This document shows, in pieces, positions 7,378-14,903 of a DNA stretch of 50,414 bases. The translations under genes were made by a program, and so were the position numbers. How positions within the stretch are numbered: the first letter of the stretch is position 1; each line of letters begins with the position of its first letter. Below the pieces are notes generated by a model that was not told the DNA's origin, did not search any database, and was given only the letters and a program-made list of their open reading frames with translations. The DNA comes from Actinomadura montaniterrae (GTDB lineage Bacteria; Actinomycetota; Actinomycetes; Streptosporangiales; Streptosporangiaceae). Where the stretch lies: contig NZ_WBMR01000051.1 in the NCBI RefSeq assembly GCF_008923365.1, forward strand, positions 1 to 50,414, written 5' to 3'.

Positions 7378-8187
7378 TCAGGAGTCGCGGCGCAGGCGGG
7401 TGATGAACTTGTACCGGTCGCCGCGGTACAGCGACTGCGCCCACTCGACGGGCTGGCCCGTCGTGTCGAAGGCGTGCCGCGACAGCAGCAGCATCGGCAG
7501 GCCGACGTCGACGCCGAGGAGCTGCGCGTCGTGCGGGGTTGCGAGGACCGTCTCGATCGTCTCCTCCGCCTCCGTCAGGTGGACGTCGTAGGCGGTCGCG
7601 AGGGTCTCGTACAGGGAGCGGTGCCGGGGCAGCTCGCGGCGCAGGCCGGGGAAGCGGCGGGCCGGCAGGTGGGAGGTGTCGACCGACATCGGCTCCCCGT
7701 CGGCGAGCCGGAGCCGGTGGACGCGCAGCACCCGCCCGCCCGGGCGGATGCACAGCAGCGCGGCGAGGCGCTCGTCGGCGCTGACGTACCCGGCGTCCAG
7801 GATGCGGGTCTCGGGGCGCAGCCCGTGGTGCCGCATGTCCTCGGTGTAGGAGACGAGCTGGAGCTCCTGCGACACCTTCGGCTTCGCGACGAACGTGCCC
7901 TTGCCCTGGATGCGCTGCAGGCGCCCCTCGACGACGAGCTCGGCGAGGGCCTGCCGGACGGTCGTCCGGGACGTCTCGTACTTCTCCGCCAGCGCGCGCT
8001 CGGGCGGCAGCGGGCTGCCCGGCGGCAGCGACTGGATGAGCTCGACGAGGAGTTCTTTGAGCTTGTAGTACTTCGGGATGCGCGGCGCCTGGTTGGTGTG
8101 GTGCTTACCCAGGTCGCCGAGCGCCGCCCGATCGAATCCGCGCTCGAATCCGTCCCCGTGCCGGGGCCCGCCCCTGACCTCCGTCAC
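7378..8187 (-). CDS. dasR: GntR family regulator, DasR-type (HutC/FarR subfamily)
   Basis: The 269-residue protein has an N-terminal winged helix (about 38-105; VPPERALAEKYETSRTTVRQAL type, then QGKGTFVAKPKVSQ) and a C-terminal UTRA effector domain with the phrases TEAEETIETVLATP, GLPMLLLSRHAFD and GQPVEWAQSLYRGDRYKF. These are near-verbatim features of Streptomyces DasR, the glucosamine-6-phosphate-responsive master regulator of chitin/N-acetylglucosamine use, antibiotics and development. The GTG start at 8187 follows GAGGAG directly. No amino-sugar genes are nearby, which is normal because DasR acts globally. I saw no clear dre-type site (TGGTCTAGACCA-like) in this window. It lies between bioF and bioD, which is an unusual position. 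Confidence 0.9.
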   Translation of the reverse strand: MTEVRGGPRHGDGFERGFDRAALGDLGKHHTNQAPRIPKYYKLKELLVELIQSLPPGSPLPPERALAEKYETSRTTVRQALAELVVEGRLQRIQGKGTFVAKPKVSQELQLVSYTEDMRHHGLRPETRILDAGYVSADERLAALLCIRPGGRVLRVHRLRLADGEPMSVDTSHLPARRFPGLRRELPRHRSLYETLATAYDVHLTEAEETIETVLATPHDAQLLGVDVGLPMLLLSRHAFDTTGQPVEWAQSLYRGDRYKFITRLRRDS

Positions 8188-8206
8188 GGCATCTCCTCAC
8201 GTTCAT

Positions 8207-8224
8207 CATCGGTTTCCCCCGATG
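8207..8224. promoter_or_regulatory. Short inverted repeat between bioF and dasR
   Basis: CATCGG (8207-8212) and CCGATG (8219-8224) flank a 6-nt spacer in the 37-nt gap between the bioF stop and the dasR start. It may be an operator or a weak terminator of bioF. It is not a dre site. Confidence 0.25.
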
Positions 8225-9391
8225 TTATGCGTGAAGACTACGGCCGGTAGAGCGCGCGATCTCCGCCAGGGCCGCCCGCAGCCTTGTGAGGTCCGACTCG
8301 TCGACCGTGGCGCGCGCGGTGAGCCGCAGGCACGCCCGGCCCTTCGGCACGGACGGCGGCCGGAAGCAGCCGACGCGCAGCCCGTGCTCAGCGCAGATCC
8401 CGGCGGCGCGGACCGCGTCGTCCGGTTCGCCGAGGAAGACGGGGACGACGGCGGCGGCCGGATCGGCGGTCTCCAGTCCGGAACCGGCCGCGAGGTTTGC
8501 CATCGCGCGGGCCGTGGCACGGGCCCGGCCCGGCAGGCCCGGGTCCGCCTCCAGGACGTCGAGCGCGGCGAGCGCGGCGCCGGCGGCGGGCGGGTTCAGG
8601 CCGGTGTCGAAGATGAACGAGCGGCCCGTGTCCAGCAGCGCCTGGATGACCTCCGGGGCGCCGAGGACGGCGCCGCCCTGCGAGGCGAGCGACTTCGACA
8701 GGGTGAGCGTGAGGATCACGTCGGGCTCACCGGCCAGCCCGGCGGCGTGCGCGGCGCCGCGCCCGCCGTCGCCGACGACGCCGAGCGCGTGCGCCTCGTC
8801 GACCACCAGCAGCGCGCCGTGCGCCCGGACGACCCGGTGCAGCTCCGCCAGCGGCGCGAGATCGCCGTCCACGGAGAACACCGCGTCGGTGACGACGATC
8901 GCGTGGTCTTCGTCACGTCCGGCGAGGGCCTGCTCGACGGCGCCGGCGTCCCGGTGCGGGACGATCGCGACGCGGGCCCGCGACAGCCGGCACGCGTCCA
9001 CGATCGAGGCGTGGTTGACCTGGTCGGACACCACGAGCGCGCCGGGCCCGGCCAGCGCGGTGACGGCGCCGAGGTTGGCCAGGAAGCCGGAGGAGAACAC
9101 CAGCCCGGCGGCGCTCCCGGTGAACGCGGCGAGCCGCCGGTCCAGCTCGGCGTGCAGCCCGGTCGTGCCGGTGACCAGCCGGGACCCGGACGACCCGGTG
9201 CCCCACGCGCGCGCGGCGGCGACCGCGCCCTCCACCAGCCGGGGGTCGCGGGACAGGCCGAGGTAGTCGTTGGACGCGAGGTCGGCCAGGCCGTCGTGGT
9301 CGGCGCCGCGGGGGCGCAGCGTGCGCCGCAGGCCCGCCTCCGCGCGCCGGGCGGCGGCGTCCCGGAGCCGGGCGAGGGGGTCGTCGGTCAT
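8225..9391 (-). CDS. bioF: 8-amino-7-oxononanoate synthase
   Basis: The 388-residue protein is a PLP-dependent alpha-oxoamine synthase that condenses pimeloyl-CoA (or pimeloyl-ACP) with alanine. Visible family marks: LASNDYLGL (38-46), GTGSSGSRLVTG (64-75), the DEAHALG motif (198-204), and PLP lysine K233 in TLSKSLASQGG. Length is normal for BioF. The product feeds the BioA and BioD steps; bioD is nearby on the opposite strand. The ATG at 9391 is the natural start because the upstream in-frame extension has no family similarity. The gene is divergent from the sensor kinase gene, with a 73-nt gap holding both promoters. Confidence 0.93.
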   Translation of the reverse strand: MTDDPLARLRDAAARRAEAGLRRTLRPRGADHDGLADLASNDYLGLSRDPRLVEGAVAAARAWGTGSSGSRLVTGTTGLHAELDRRLAAFTGSAAGLVFSSGFLANLGAVTALAGPGALVVSDQVNHASIVDACRLSRARVAIVPHRDAGAVEQALAGRDEDHAIVVTDAVFSVDGDLAPLAELHRVVRAHGALLVVDEAHALGVVGDGGRGAAHAAGLAGEPDVILTLTLSKSLASQGGAVLGAPEVIQALLDTGRSFIFDTGLNPPAAGAALAALDVLEADPGLPGRARATARAMANLAAGSGLETADPAAAVVPVFLGEPDDAVRAAGICAEHGLRVGCFRPPSVPKGRACLRLTARATVDESDLTRLRAALAEIARSTGRSLHA

Positions 9392-9464
9392 GCCCGAATC
9401 CTGCCAGGTGGCGGGCGGCGGGGACGGCGCCGGGGCACCAGAACGGATGGGCGATGATGGTCGT

Positions 9465-11162
9465 GTGCCTACCTTGACCGATCTGGTCCGCGACCACACC
9501 GACCTCACCGAGACCGATGTGGAGTGGCTGCACGCGCTGGTGTCGGACTGGCAGCTCCTCGCCGACCTGTCGTTCGCCGACCTGCTGCTGTGGGTGCCGC
9601 TGCGGTCCGGCGCGGCGGTCCCCGCCGACGGGCCGGGCGCCCGCGGCGGGCGGCGCGGCGGCGGCACGATCGACACCGGCGCGGCCGTGCAGGGCTGGGT
9701 CGCGATCGCGCAGATGCGGCCGACGACCGGCCCGACCGCCTACCCCGAGGACCTCGTCGGCAAGGTCGTCCGGACGGGCCGGCGCGGGCTGATCGACGTG
9801 GCGTGGCGGGAGCGGCGGATCGTCCGGGAGGGCGACCCGGAGTGGGGCAGCGGCATCCCGGTCCGGGAGGAGTCGATCCCGGTGCGCCGCGGCGCCAAGA
9901 TCCTCGGGGTGATCCAGCGCAGCACGAACCTCAGCTCGGCGCGGACCCCGTCCCGGCTGGAGCTGACCTACCTGCAGAGCGCCAGCGACCTCGCGAAGAT
10001 GATCTCCGAGGGGCGGTTCCCGGTGCCGGGCGAGGAGCCGAACATGGTCCGCTCGCCGCGCGTCGGCGACGGGCTGATGCGCCTCGACCGCGCCGGCGGC
10101 GTCACCTACGCCAGCCCGAACGCCCAGTCCGCCTACCGGCGCCTCGGCTTCCCCGCCGACCTGGTCGGCGAGTCGCTCGGCAAGGTCACCGCCGACCTGT
10201 GCGACACCGGCGAGCCGCTGGAGGAGGCGCTCAGCGTCGTGCTCAGCGGCCGCGCGCCGCGCGAGGTGGAGGTCGAGGCGAACGGCTCGGTCATGCAGCT
10301 GCGCACGATCCCGCTGGTCGTCGGCGGCACCCGGATCGGCGCGATCGTGCTGTGCCGGGACGTCACCGAGCTGCGCTGGCGCGACCGGGAGCTGATGACC
10401 AAGGACGCCACCATCCGGGAGATCCACCACCGGGTGAAGAACAACCTGCAGACCGTCGCGGCGCTGCTGCGGCTGCAGGCGCGCCGGCTGCGGATCCCGG
10501 AGGGGCGGGCGGCGCTGGACGAGGCGGTCCGCCGCGTCGGGTCGATCGCGATCGTGCACGAGACCCTGTCGCACACCCCGGACGAGCTGATCGACTTCGA
10601 CGACATCGCGGACCGGGTGATCATGATGGCGGGGGAGGTGTCCACGCCGGAGACCAAGGTCGCCCCGAAGCGGACCGGCAGCTTCGGGGTGCTGCCCGCG
10701 GAGGTCGCGACGCCGCTGGCGATGGCGCTCACCGAGCTGCTGCAGAACGCGCTGGAGCACGGCCTCGCCAACCGGTTCGGCACGCTGGAGGTCGTCGCGC
10801 ACCGCTACGGCGAGGGCGACCCGCCGCGCGAACCGGCGGGCGTGCCGGTGTGGGGGGAGTGGCCCGGCTCCGACGCGCACGACCCGCGCGTCGGGAAGGA
10901 GGCGCCCGCCGGCCGCGGGCCCGCCGCCGGGCCGCGGCTCGTCACGATCGTCTCCGATGACGGGGTGGGCCTGCCCCCGGACTTCGACGTGGAGAGCAGC
11001 AACAGCCTCGGCCTGCAGATCGTCCGCACGCTGATCGTCGGGGAGCTGGGCGGCAGCCTCGACTTCCGCGACCGTCCGGGCGGCGGCACCGAGGTCATCG
11101 TGGACGTCCCGATCGACCACAGCAACCGGCTCCACGGGCCCCGCTCGGCCGCCCAGCCCTAG
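9465..11162 (+). CDS. pdtaS: Sensor histidine kinase, PdtaS type (HisKA_2)
   Basis: The 565-residue soluble kinase has an N-terminal GAF-like domain (opening PTLTDLVRDHTDL...EWLHALVSDWQLLADLSFADLLLW, as in PdtaS), a PAS-like domain (about 200-300), the HisKA_2 dimerisation helix EIHHRVKNNLQTVAALLRLQARR with probable phospho-acceptor H322, and an HATPase domain with TELLQNALEHG, DDGVGLPPDF and SLGLQIVRTLI. It has no transmembrane segment. In mycobacteria PdtaS signals to PdtaR, an ANTAR RNA-binding antiterminator; that partner is not in this window. A linker of about 45 residues, Pro/Gly-rich (roughly 450-495), splits the ATPase lid. The start could be GTG 9465 (chosen to match the family) or ATG 9447. 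Confidence 0.88.
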   Translation: MPTLTDLVRDHTDLTETDVEWLHALVSDWQLLADLSFADLLLWVPLRSGAAVPADGPGARGGRRGGGTIDTGAAVQGWVAIAQMRPTTGPTAYPEDLVGKVVRTGRRGLIDVAWRERRIVREGDPEWGSGIPVREESIPVRRGAKILGVIQRSTNLSSARTPSRLELTYLQSASDLAKMISEGRFPVPGEEPNMVRSPRVGDGLMRLDRAGGVTYASPNAQSAYRRLGFPADLVGESLGKVTADLCDTGEPLEEALSVVLSGRAPREVEVEANGSVMQLRTIPLVVGGTRIGAIVLCRDVTELRWRDRELMTKDATIREIHHRVKNNLQTVAALLRLQARRLRIPEGRAALDEAVRRVGSIAIVHETLSHTPDELIDFDDIADRVIMMAGEVSTPETKVAPKRTGSFGVLPAEVATPLAMALTELLQNALEHGLANRFGTLEVVAHRYGEGDPPREPAGVPVWGEWPGSDAHDPRVGKEAPAGRGPAAGPRLVTIVSDDGVGLPPDFDVESSNSLGLQIVRTLIVGELGGSLDFRDRPGGGTEVIVDVPIDHSNRLHGPRSAAQP

Positions 11163-11163
11163 G

Positions 11164-11203
11164 GACCGGCCCTGAAGACACAGTGACCGGCCCTGAAAAC
11201 ACC
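11164..11203. repeat. Two tandem copies of a 20-nt unit after pdtaS
   Basis: GACCGGCCCTGAAGACAC and GACCGGCCCTGAAAACAC follow each other at 11164 and 11185, directly after the pdtaS stop. The remaining sequence up to whiB1 (to 11315) holds no gene I can support. Confidence 0.5.
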
Positions 11204-11315
11204 GAGTGCCCGCCGCCTGGGGTCAGGCTGCGGGCACGTCGAAGTGCGGTGCGGGCGGCGCCGGGGTTTCCGGCCCTGGGGGTTCGGAGGCGGCGCCGCT
11301 CGTCGGGTGGGACGC

Positions 11316-11576
11316 TCAGAGACCGGCGTTCGCGCGGGCGCGGGCACGGGAGGCGCGGCGCTTGAGGGCGCGGCGCTCGTCCTCGCCCATCCCGCCCCAG
11401 ACGCCCGAGTCCTGGCCGGACTCCAGCGCCCAGCGCAGGCAGGCGTCGGTGACGTCGCAGCGCCGGCATACCTGCTTGGCCTCTTCGATCTGCAGGATCG
11501 CGGGCCCGGTGTTGCCGATCGGGAAGAACAGCTCGGGGTCCACGTCACGGCAGGCAGCGCGGTGGCGCCAGTCCAT
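11316..11576 (-). CDS. whiB1: WhiB family Fe-S transcriptional regulator, WhiB1-like
   Basis: The 86-residue protein has the WhiB layout: four cysteines that hold a [4Fe-4S] cluster (C9, C37, C40, C46; the C-X2-C-X5-C block), the G[V/I]WGG turn in DSGVWGGMGEDERRALKRR, and a basic C-terminal tail that contacts DNA. Length and sequence (MDWRHRAACRDVDPELFFPIGN) match WhiB1, an essential NO-sensitive regulator that binds sigma region 4 in mycobacteria. The ATG at 11576 has AAGGAG 8 nt upstream; an in-frame extension to 11633 lacks family similarity. A perfect CRP/FNR-type palindrome lies 43-58 nt upstream, which parallels CRP control of whiB1 in Mycobacterium. Confidence 0.93.
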   Translation of the reverse strand: MDWRHRAACRDVDPELFFPIGNTGPAILQIEEAKQVCRRCDVTDACLRWALESGQDSGVWGGMGEDERRALKRRASRARARANAGL

Positions 11577-11618
11577 GCGGTCCACTCCTTCGTCAGGTGG
11601 TGTGAGACACTCCACGTT

Positions 11619-11634
11619 TGTGAACGGTTTCACA
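11619..11634. promoter_or_regulatory. CRP/FNR-family binding site upstream of whiB1
   Basis: TGTGAACGGTTTCACA is a perfect TGTGA-N6-TCACA dyad, the consensus for Crp proteins including mycobacterial Crp (Rv3676), known to control whiB1. Its centre is 50 nt upstream of the whiB1 ATG. Confidence 0.75.
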
Positions 11635-11777
11635 TGTCGCGAACGCCCGGAGCGGCGGTGGCCGGCGATCCGAGGGTGATTGTTCCGCGGCGCTGCGATC
11701 AGGAGGCGGACGACGTTGGGGCCCCTGTCGGCTGGCGCACTTTGAGCGTGTCAGCCGGGCGCGGGCAGACGCAAGAC

Positions 11778-11799
11778 CTTTGAGAAAGGATTCTCAAAG
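11778..11799. promoter_or_regulatory. AT-rich perfect dyad between whiB1 and the kinase-like gene
   Basis: CTTTGAGAA (11778-11786) and TTCTCAAAG (11791-11799) are perfect arms around AGGA. It lies 202 nt upstream of whiB1 and 73 nt past the end of the diacylglycerol-kinase-like gene. It has no GC-rich stem or T-run, so an operator is more likely than a terminator. The rest of 11635-11871 holds no gene I can support. Confidence 0.4.
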
Positions 11800-11871
11800 T
11801 ATGGGTGTCGCATGTGTCACACCTGTGGGTCGGGCGTGTTACTTGGCTCTCAGCATGGCGTGACGGCGGTC

Positions 11872-12813
11872 TCAGATGAGGATGCGGACCGCCTTCGGCA
11901 CCGAGCGGAACGTCACACTGCGCTGTTCTCCCAGGTAGTCGCCGTCCAGCTGGAATGCGACCGGACGGTCCGCGCGCAGCGTGACCTCCGTCGCGTCGTG
12001 CACGTTCACCACGTCGCGTCCCTGCACCGGACGGGTCCGCACCAGCATCATCTGCGCGAGCGCGCCCAGGACCGGGCCGGCGGCCAGCGTGCGCATCCCG
12101 AACACGTCCAGCCCGCGCGCGAAGTTCGACCTCGGACTGGGATTCACCGGCAGCCGTCCCATGAAAGTCCACGGCGCGGTATTGGAGACGAACGCGAGGA
12201 ACAGGCCCGCTTTCGGCGGGCGTCCCGGCACTTCCAGAGTCAGGGCCGGATGGCGCCGATCCGTGCCCGCGAAGAAATGGCGGATCGCGGCCCGCACGTA
12301 GAGTGACGGATCGGCCTTCGCGCCCGCGCCGCGGCGGCGTTCCACCTCCCGGACGACCTCCGCGTCCAGCCCCACGCCCGCGTTGAAGGTGAAATAGCGC
12401 TCCACGCCGTCCGGCAGGCACGCCGTGCCGAGCCCGACCGTCCGGTACCGCCCGGCGCGCAGCGCCTCCAGCACCGCCCGGGTCGCGCCGGCCGGGTCGT
12501 TCGGCAGCCCGAGCGCGCGGGCGAACACGTTCGCGCTCCCCGACGGCAGCACCGCCAGCGCGGGCAGGTCCGGCGACGGGCCGTTCGCGAGCAGGCCGTT
12601 CACCGTCTCGTTGACGGTGCCGTCGCCGCCCAGCGCGATCACCGCGTCGTAGCCCTCGTCGGCGGCCCGGCGGGCGAGCTCGGTCGCGTGCCCGCGGTGG
12701 GCGGTCTCGGCGATCTCGAGGTCGAGATCGCCGGTGAAGGCCCGGACGAGGAGGTCGCGGGCCCGCCGGGAGGTCGAGGTCGCCTTGGGGTTGGCGATGA
12801 GCATGGCGCGCAC
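11872..12813 (-). CDS. Diacylglycerol/sphingosine kinase-like lipid kinase
   Basis: The 313-residue protein belongs to the DAGK catalytic family: MLIANPKATSTS at the start, the nucleotide-binding signature ALGGDGTVNETVNGL, then LPSGSANVFARALGLP and the C-terminal FQLDGDYLGEQRSVTF segment. It would phosphorylate diacylglycerol or a related lipid (the LCP5/DgkB group) with ATP at the membrane. I use the GTG at 12813 (VRAMLIANPK), since homologues start two to three residues before the LI-NP-A motif; ATG 12804 is the alternative. It is divergent from a small membrane protein gene. Confidence 0.88.
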   Translation of the reverse strand: MRAMLIANPKATSTSRRARDLLVRAFTGDLDLEIAETAHRGHATELARRAADEGYDAVIALGGDGTVNETVNGLLANGPSPDLPALAVLPSGSANVFARALGLPNDPAGATRAVLEALRAGRYRTVGLGTACLPDGVERYFTFNAGVGLDAEVVREVERRRGAGAKADPSLYVRAAIRHFFAGTDRRHPALTLEVPGRPPKAGLFLAFVSNTAPWTFMGRLPVNPSPRSNFARGLDVFGMRTLAAGPVLGALAQMMLVRTRPVQGRDVVNVHDATEVTLRADRPVAFQLDGDYLGEQRSVTFRSVPKAVRILI

Positions 12814-12888
12814 GGCGCCAGCGTATCGAGCGTTTCCCGTGCGTTTCCCCACGCATCGGCCGCGGCGGCGGGCGAGTAGGGTTTCGTT

Positions 12889-13443
12889 GTGACCGATCGT
12901 CCCATCACCGTGCGGGCCGCCGCCGCCCTGGAGGGCGCGGAGGGCCTCGGCGCCGTCGCGTTCGGCGTCTACACCGGCGTCGAGACCGCCTCGGGCGCCG
13001 CCGTCGACCCGGTGAGCGCGATCGGCGTGACCGTGCTCGCCCTCGCCGGCGGCCTCGGCATGCTCGCCTGCGCCCGCGGCCTGCTGCGCGGCGCCCAGGG
13101 CAGCCGCGCCCCGACGGTCCTGACCCAGCTGTTCGCGCTGCCCGTCGCCTGGTCGCTGTGGCAGAGCGACCGGCCCGGGATCGCCGTGCCGATGGGCGTC
13201 GTCGCCGTGCTCGCGCTGGTCGCGGTGCTGAGCCCGGCGAGCACCGCCTGGCTCGTCCATGATCACGATGAGGACGAGGAGGACGCCGCGTCCGGCGGCC
13301 CGTCCAGCGGTGCGAAGGCCGCGCCGCGCGCCGCGGAGCCGCGCGCCAAGGACGACCGGTCCCTCGGGCAGAAGCTCATGGACCGCCTGAAGGAGCAGCC
13401 GGCCAAGGACGCGCCCGCCAAGGGGACGTCCGCGAAGAACTGA
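12889..13443 (+). CDS. Small integral membrane protein, function unknown
   Basis: The 184-residue protein has four probable transmembrane segments (roughly 10-30, 43-67, 78-93, 100-122), followed by an acidic patch (HDHDEDEED) and a long charged, Ala/Lys-rich cytoplasmic tail. No catalytic motif is visible. Similar proteins in actinomycetes are listed as hypothetical membrane proteins. The GTG at 12889 has TAGGGT (12877-12882) ending 6 nt before it and no Shine-Dalgarno, so the transcript is probably leaderless. A strong terminator follows. Confidence 0.75.
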   Translation: MTDRPITVRAAAALEGAEGLGAVAFGVYTGVETASGAAVDPVSAIGVTVLALAGGLGMLACARGLLRGAQGSRAPTVLTQLFALPVAWSLWQSDRPGIAVPMGVVAVLALVAVLSPASTAWLVHDHDEDEEDAASGGPSSGAKAAPRAAEPRAKDDRSLGQKLMDRLKEQPAKDAPAKGTSAKN

Positions 13444-13493
13444 CCGGCGGCCGGCCGCGGGCCGGGAACGCTGGGAATGCCGGAAAAGCCGGG

Positions 13494-13542
13494 AACGCCG
13501 AGGGGCCCCAGGGGAGACACGTCCCCGGGGCCCCTCGGCGTT
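13494..13542. terminator. Long bidirectional terminator between convergent genes
   Basis: AACGCCGAGGGGCCCC (13494-13509) and GGGGCCCCTCGGCGTT (13527-13542) are perfect 16-nt arms. Inside them GGGGA (13511-13515) pairs with TCCCC (13522-13526), which extends the stem to 21 pairs with one bulged A. It serves both the membrane-protein gene and the sigma-factor gene that ends at 13548. Confidence 0.85.
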
Positions 13543-13547
13543 CGGCG

Positions 13548-14360
13548 TCACTCGTCGGCGGTGAGGCCCTCGCGCAGCTGCGCGAGCGTGCGGGCCAGCA
13601 GCCGCGACACGTGCATCTGGGAGATGCCGAGCTCCGCCGCGATCTGCGACTGCGTCATGTTCCCGAAGAACCGCAGCAGGAGGATCTTCTTCTCCCGGGC
13701 GGGCAGCTTCTCCAGCAGCGGCTTGAGCGATTCGCGGTACTCCACGCCCTCCAGCGACTCGTCGATCATGCCGAGCGAGTCCGCCACGGCGGGCGCGTCC
13801 TCGTCGCCGGAGTCGGGCGCGTCGAGGGACACCGTGGAGTAGGCGTTCGCCGACTCCAGGCCCTCCAGCACCTCCTCCTCGCTCATCTGCAGGTGGGCGG
13901 CCAGCTCGCTGACCGTCGGCGCCCGGCCCTCGCGCTGCGCGAGGTCGCTGATCGCCTTGGTCAGCGACAGCTTCAGCTCCTGGAGCCGGCGGGGCACCCG
14001 CACCGCCCAGCCCTTGTCGCGGAAGTGCCGCTTGATCTCCCCGACGATCGTGGGCGTGGCGTAGGTGGAGAACTCGACGCCGCGCTCCAGGTCGAACCGG
14101 TCGATCGACTTGATCAGCCCGATGGTGGCGACCTGGATCAGGTCGTCCAGCCACTCGCCGCGGTTGCGGAAGCGGCGGGCCAGGTACTCCACCAGGGGCA
14201 GGTGCAGCTCGACGAGCTGGTCGCGGATGCGCTGCCGCTCCGGGTCGCCCTCGGGCAGCTCGGCGAGGCGCTCGAACAGCGCGCGGGCCCGCGCGCGGTC
14301 CGGTACGCCGCTCTCGGACCGCTCGTTGCTCGCGCCGGCGATGGTCGTCTTCTCTGTCAC
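13548..14360 (-). CDS. RNA polymerase sigma factor, SigB/SigF/SigG family
   Basis: The 270-residue protein is an alternative sigma-70 factor of the stress/sporulation group: region 2 (ELHLPLVEYLARRFRNRGEWLDDLIQVATIGLIKSIDRFD...EFSTYATPTIVGEIKRHFRDKGW), region 3 (VPRRLQELKL...LAQREGRAPTVSELAAHL) and region 4 (LLRFFGNMTQSQIAAELGISQMHVSRLLARTLAQLR). There is no region 1.1. In Streptomyces and mycobacteria these factors direct stress and developmental genes and are held by an RsbW-type partner. The GTG start (14360) overlaps the stop of the anti-sigma gene by 4 nt (GTGA), so the pair is translationally coupled. No anti-anti-sigma gene is adjacent. Confidence 0.92.
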   Translation of the reverse strand: MTEKTTIAGASNERSESGVPDRARARALFERLAELPEGDPERQRIRDQLVELHLPLVEYLARRFRNRGEWLDDLIQVATIGLIKSIDRFDLERGVEFSTYATPTIVGEIKRHFRDKGWAVRVPRRLQELKLSLTKAISDLAQREGRAPTVSELAAHLQMSEEEVLEGLESANAYSTVSLDAPDSGDEDAPAVADSLGMIDESLEGVEYRESLKPLLEKLPAREKKILLLRFFGNMTQSQIAAELGISQMHVSRLLARTLAQLREGLTADE

Positions 14361-14785
14361 GGGGCCCCCGCCGTACCGCGCCGCTTCTGCAGCGTCACGG
14401 TCACCCGGTCGTCGGAGCCGATCTGCGCGTCGACCTCGCCGGCCAGCGACGACAGCACCGTCCACGCGAAGGTGTCGCGGCTCGGCTCCTGGCCGTCCAC
14501 GGTGATCACCGACACCGAGATGCGCATCGCCTCCCCGGTCAGCTCGAACTCGCACGACAGGTCCGTCCCGGGGACGGCCTGGGAGAGCAGCATCGCGCAC
14601 GCCTCGTCGACCGCGATGCGCAGGTCCTCTATCTCGTCCAGCGTGAAGTCCAGCCTGGCGGCCAGCCCCGCGGTCGCGGTTCTGAGCACGGACAGGTAGG
14701 CGCTCGCGGCGGGCAGCTTCACTGTCACCACGTCGCGCACGGACAACTGTGTACTGGCAGGCATGGCAGCGGTTTCCTCGGTCAC
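14357..14785 (-). CDS. Anti-sigma regulatory factor, RsbW-like
   Basis: The 142-residue protein is a stand-alone GHKL ATPase-fold anti-sigma factor. The N box is recognisable as EIEDLRIAVDEACAML (the E/D-x-x-x-x-x-E-A-x pattern of RsbW, SpoIIAB and UsfX). Partner binding would hold the sigma factor encoded next in the operon; release normally needs an unphosphorylated RsbV-type antagonist. I chose GTG 14785 because GAGGGAG lies 6 nt upstream; ATG 14764 is a possible shorter start. The two genes form an operon with a 4-nt overlap. No SigF-type promoter (GTTT-N15-GGGTA) was found upstream. Confidence 0.85.
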   Translation of the reverse strand: MTEETAAMPASTQLSVRDVVTVKLPAASAYLSVLRTATAGLAARLDFTLDEIEDLRIAVDEACAMLLSQAVPGTDLSCEFELTGEAMRISVSVITVDGQEPSRDTFAWTVLSSLAGEVDAQIGSDDRVTVTLQKRRGTAGAP

Positions 14786-14882
14786 GTCACTCCCTCGCAG
14801 GATGGTCCCGCTGCTTCCGAAACTACCGCCTGCGGAGCCCACTGCGAGACTTCGGCGCGCACAGGTTTCGACCGGTTGTCCG

Positions 14883-14903
14883 AGTATTGACTAAATGACT
14901 TGG
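14883..14903. promoter_or_regulatory. Weak third copy of the GntR-type operator
   Basis: On the minus strand AAGTCATTTAGTCA resembles one and a half arms of the operator seen at 15901 and 23251 (15 of 21 positions). It overlaps the last codons of the PfkB kinase gene, where a site is unexpected, so chance similarity cannot be excluded. Confidence 0.25.

Noticed and set aside
7378..9391. A DasR operator (dre) near dasR
   Set aside because: The dyad at 8207-8224 (CATCGG/CCGATG) does not match TGGTCTAGACCA-like dre sites.
11778..11799. Terminator of the diacylglycerol-kinase-like gene
   Set aside because: The stem is AT-rich, has no T-run and is 73 nt past the stop; an operator is the better reading.
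14357..14785. SigF-type promoter for autoregulation of the sigma operon
   Set aside because: Only GTTT was found upstream; no GGGTA-type -10 lies 15-16 nt after it.
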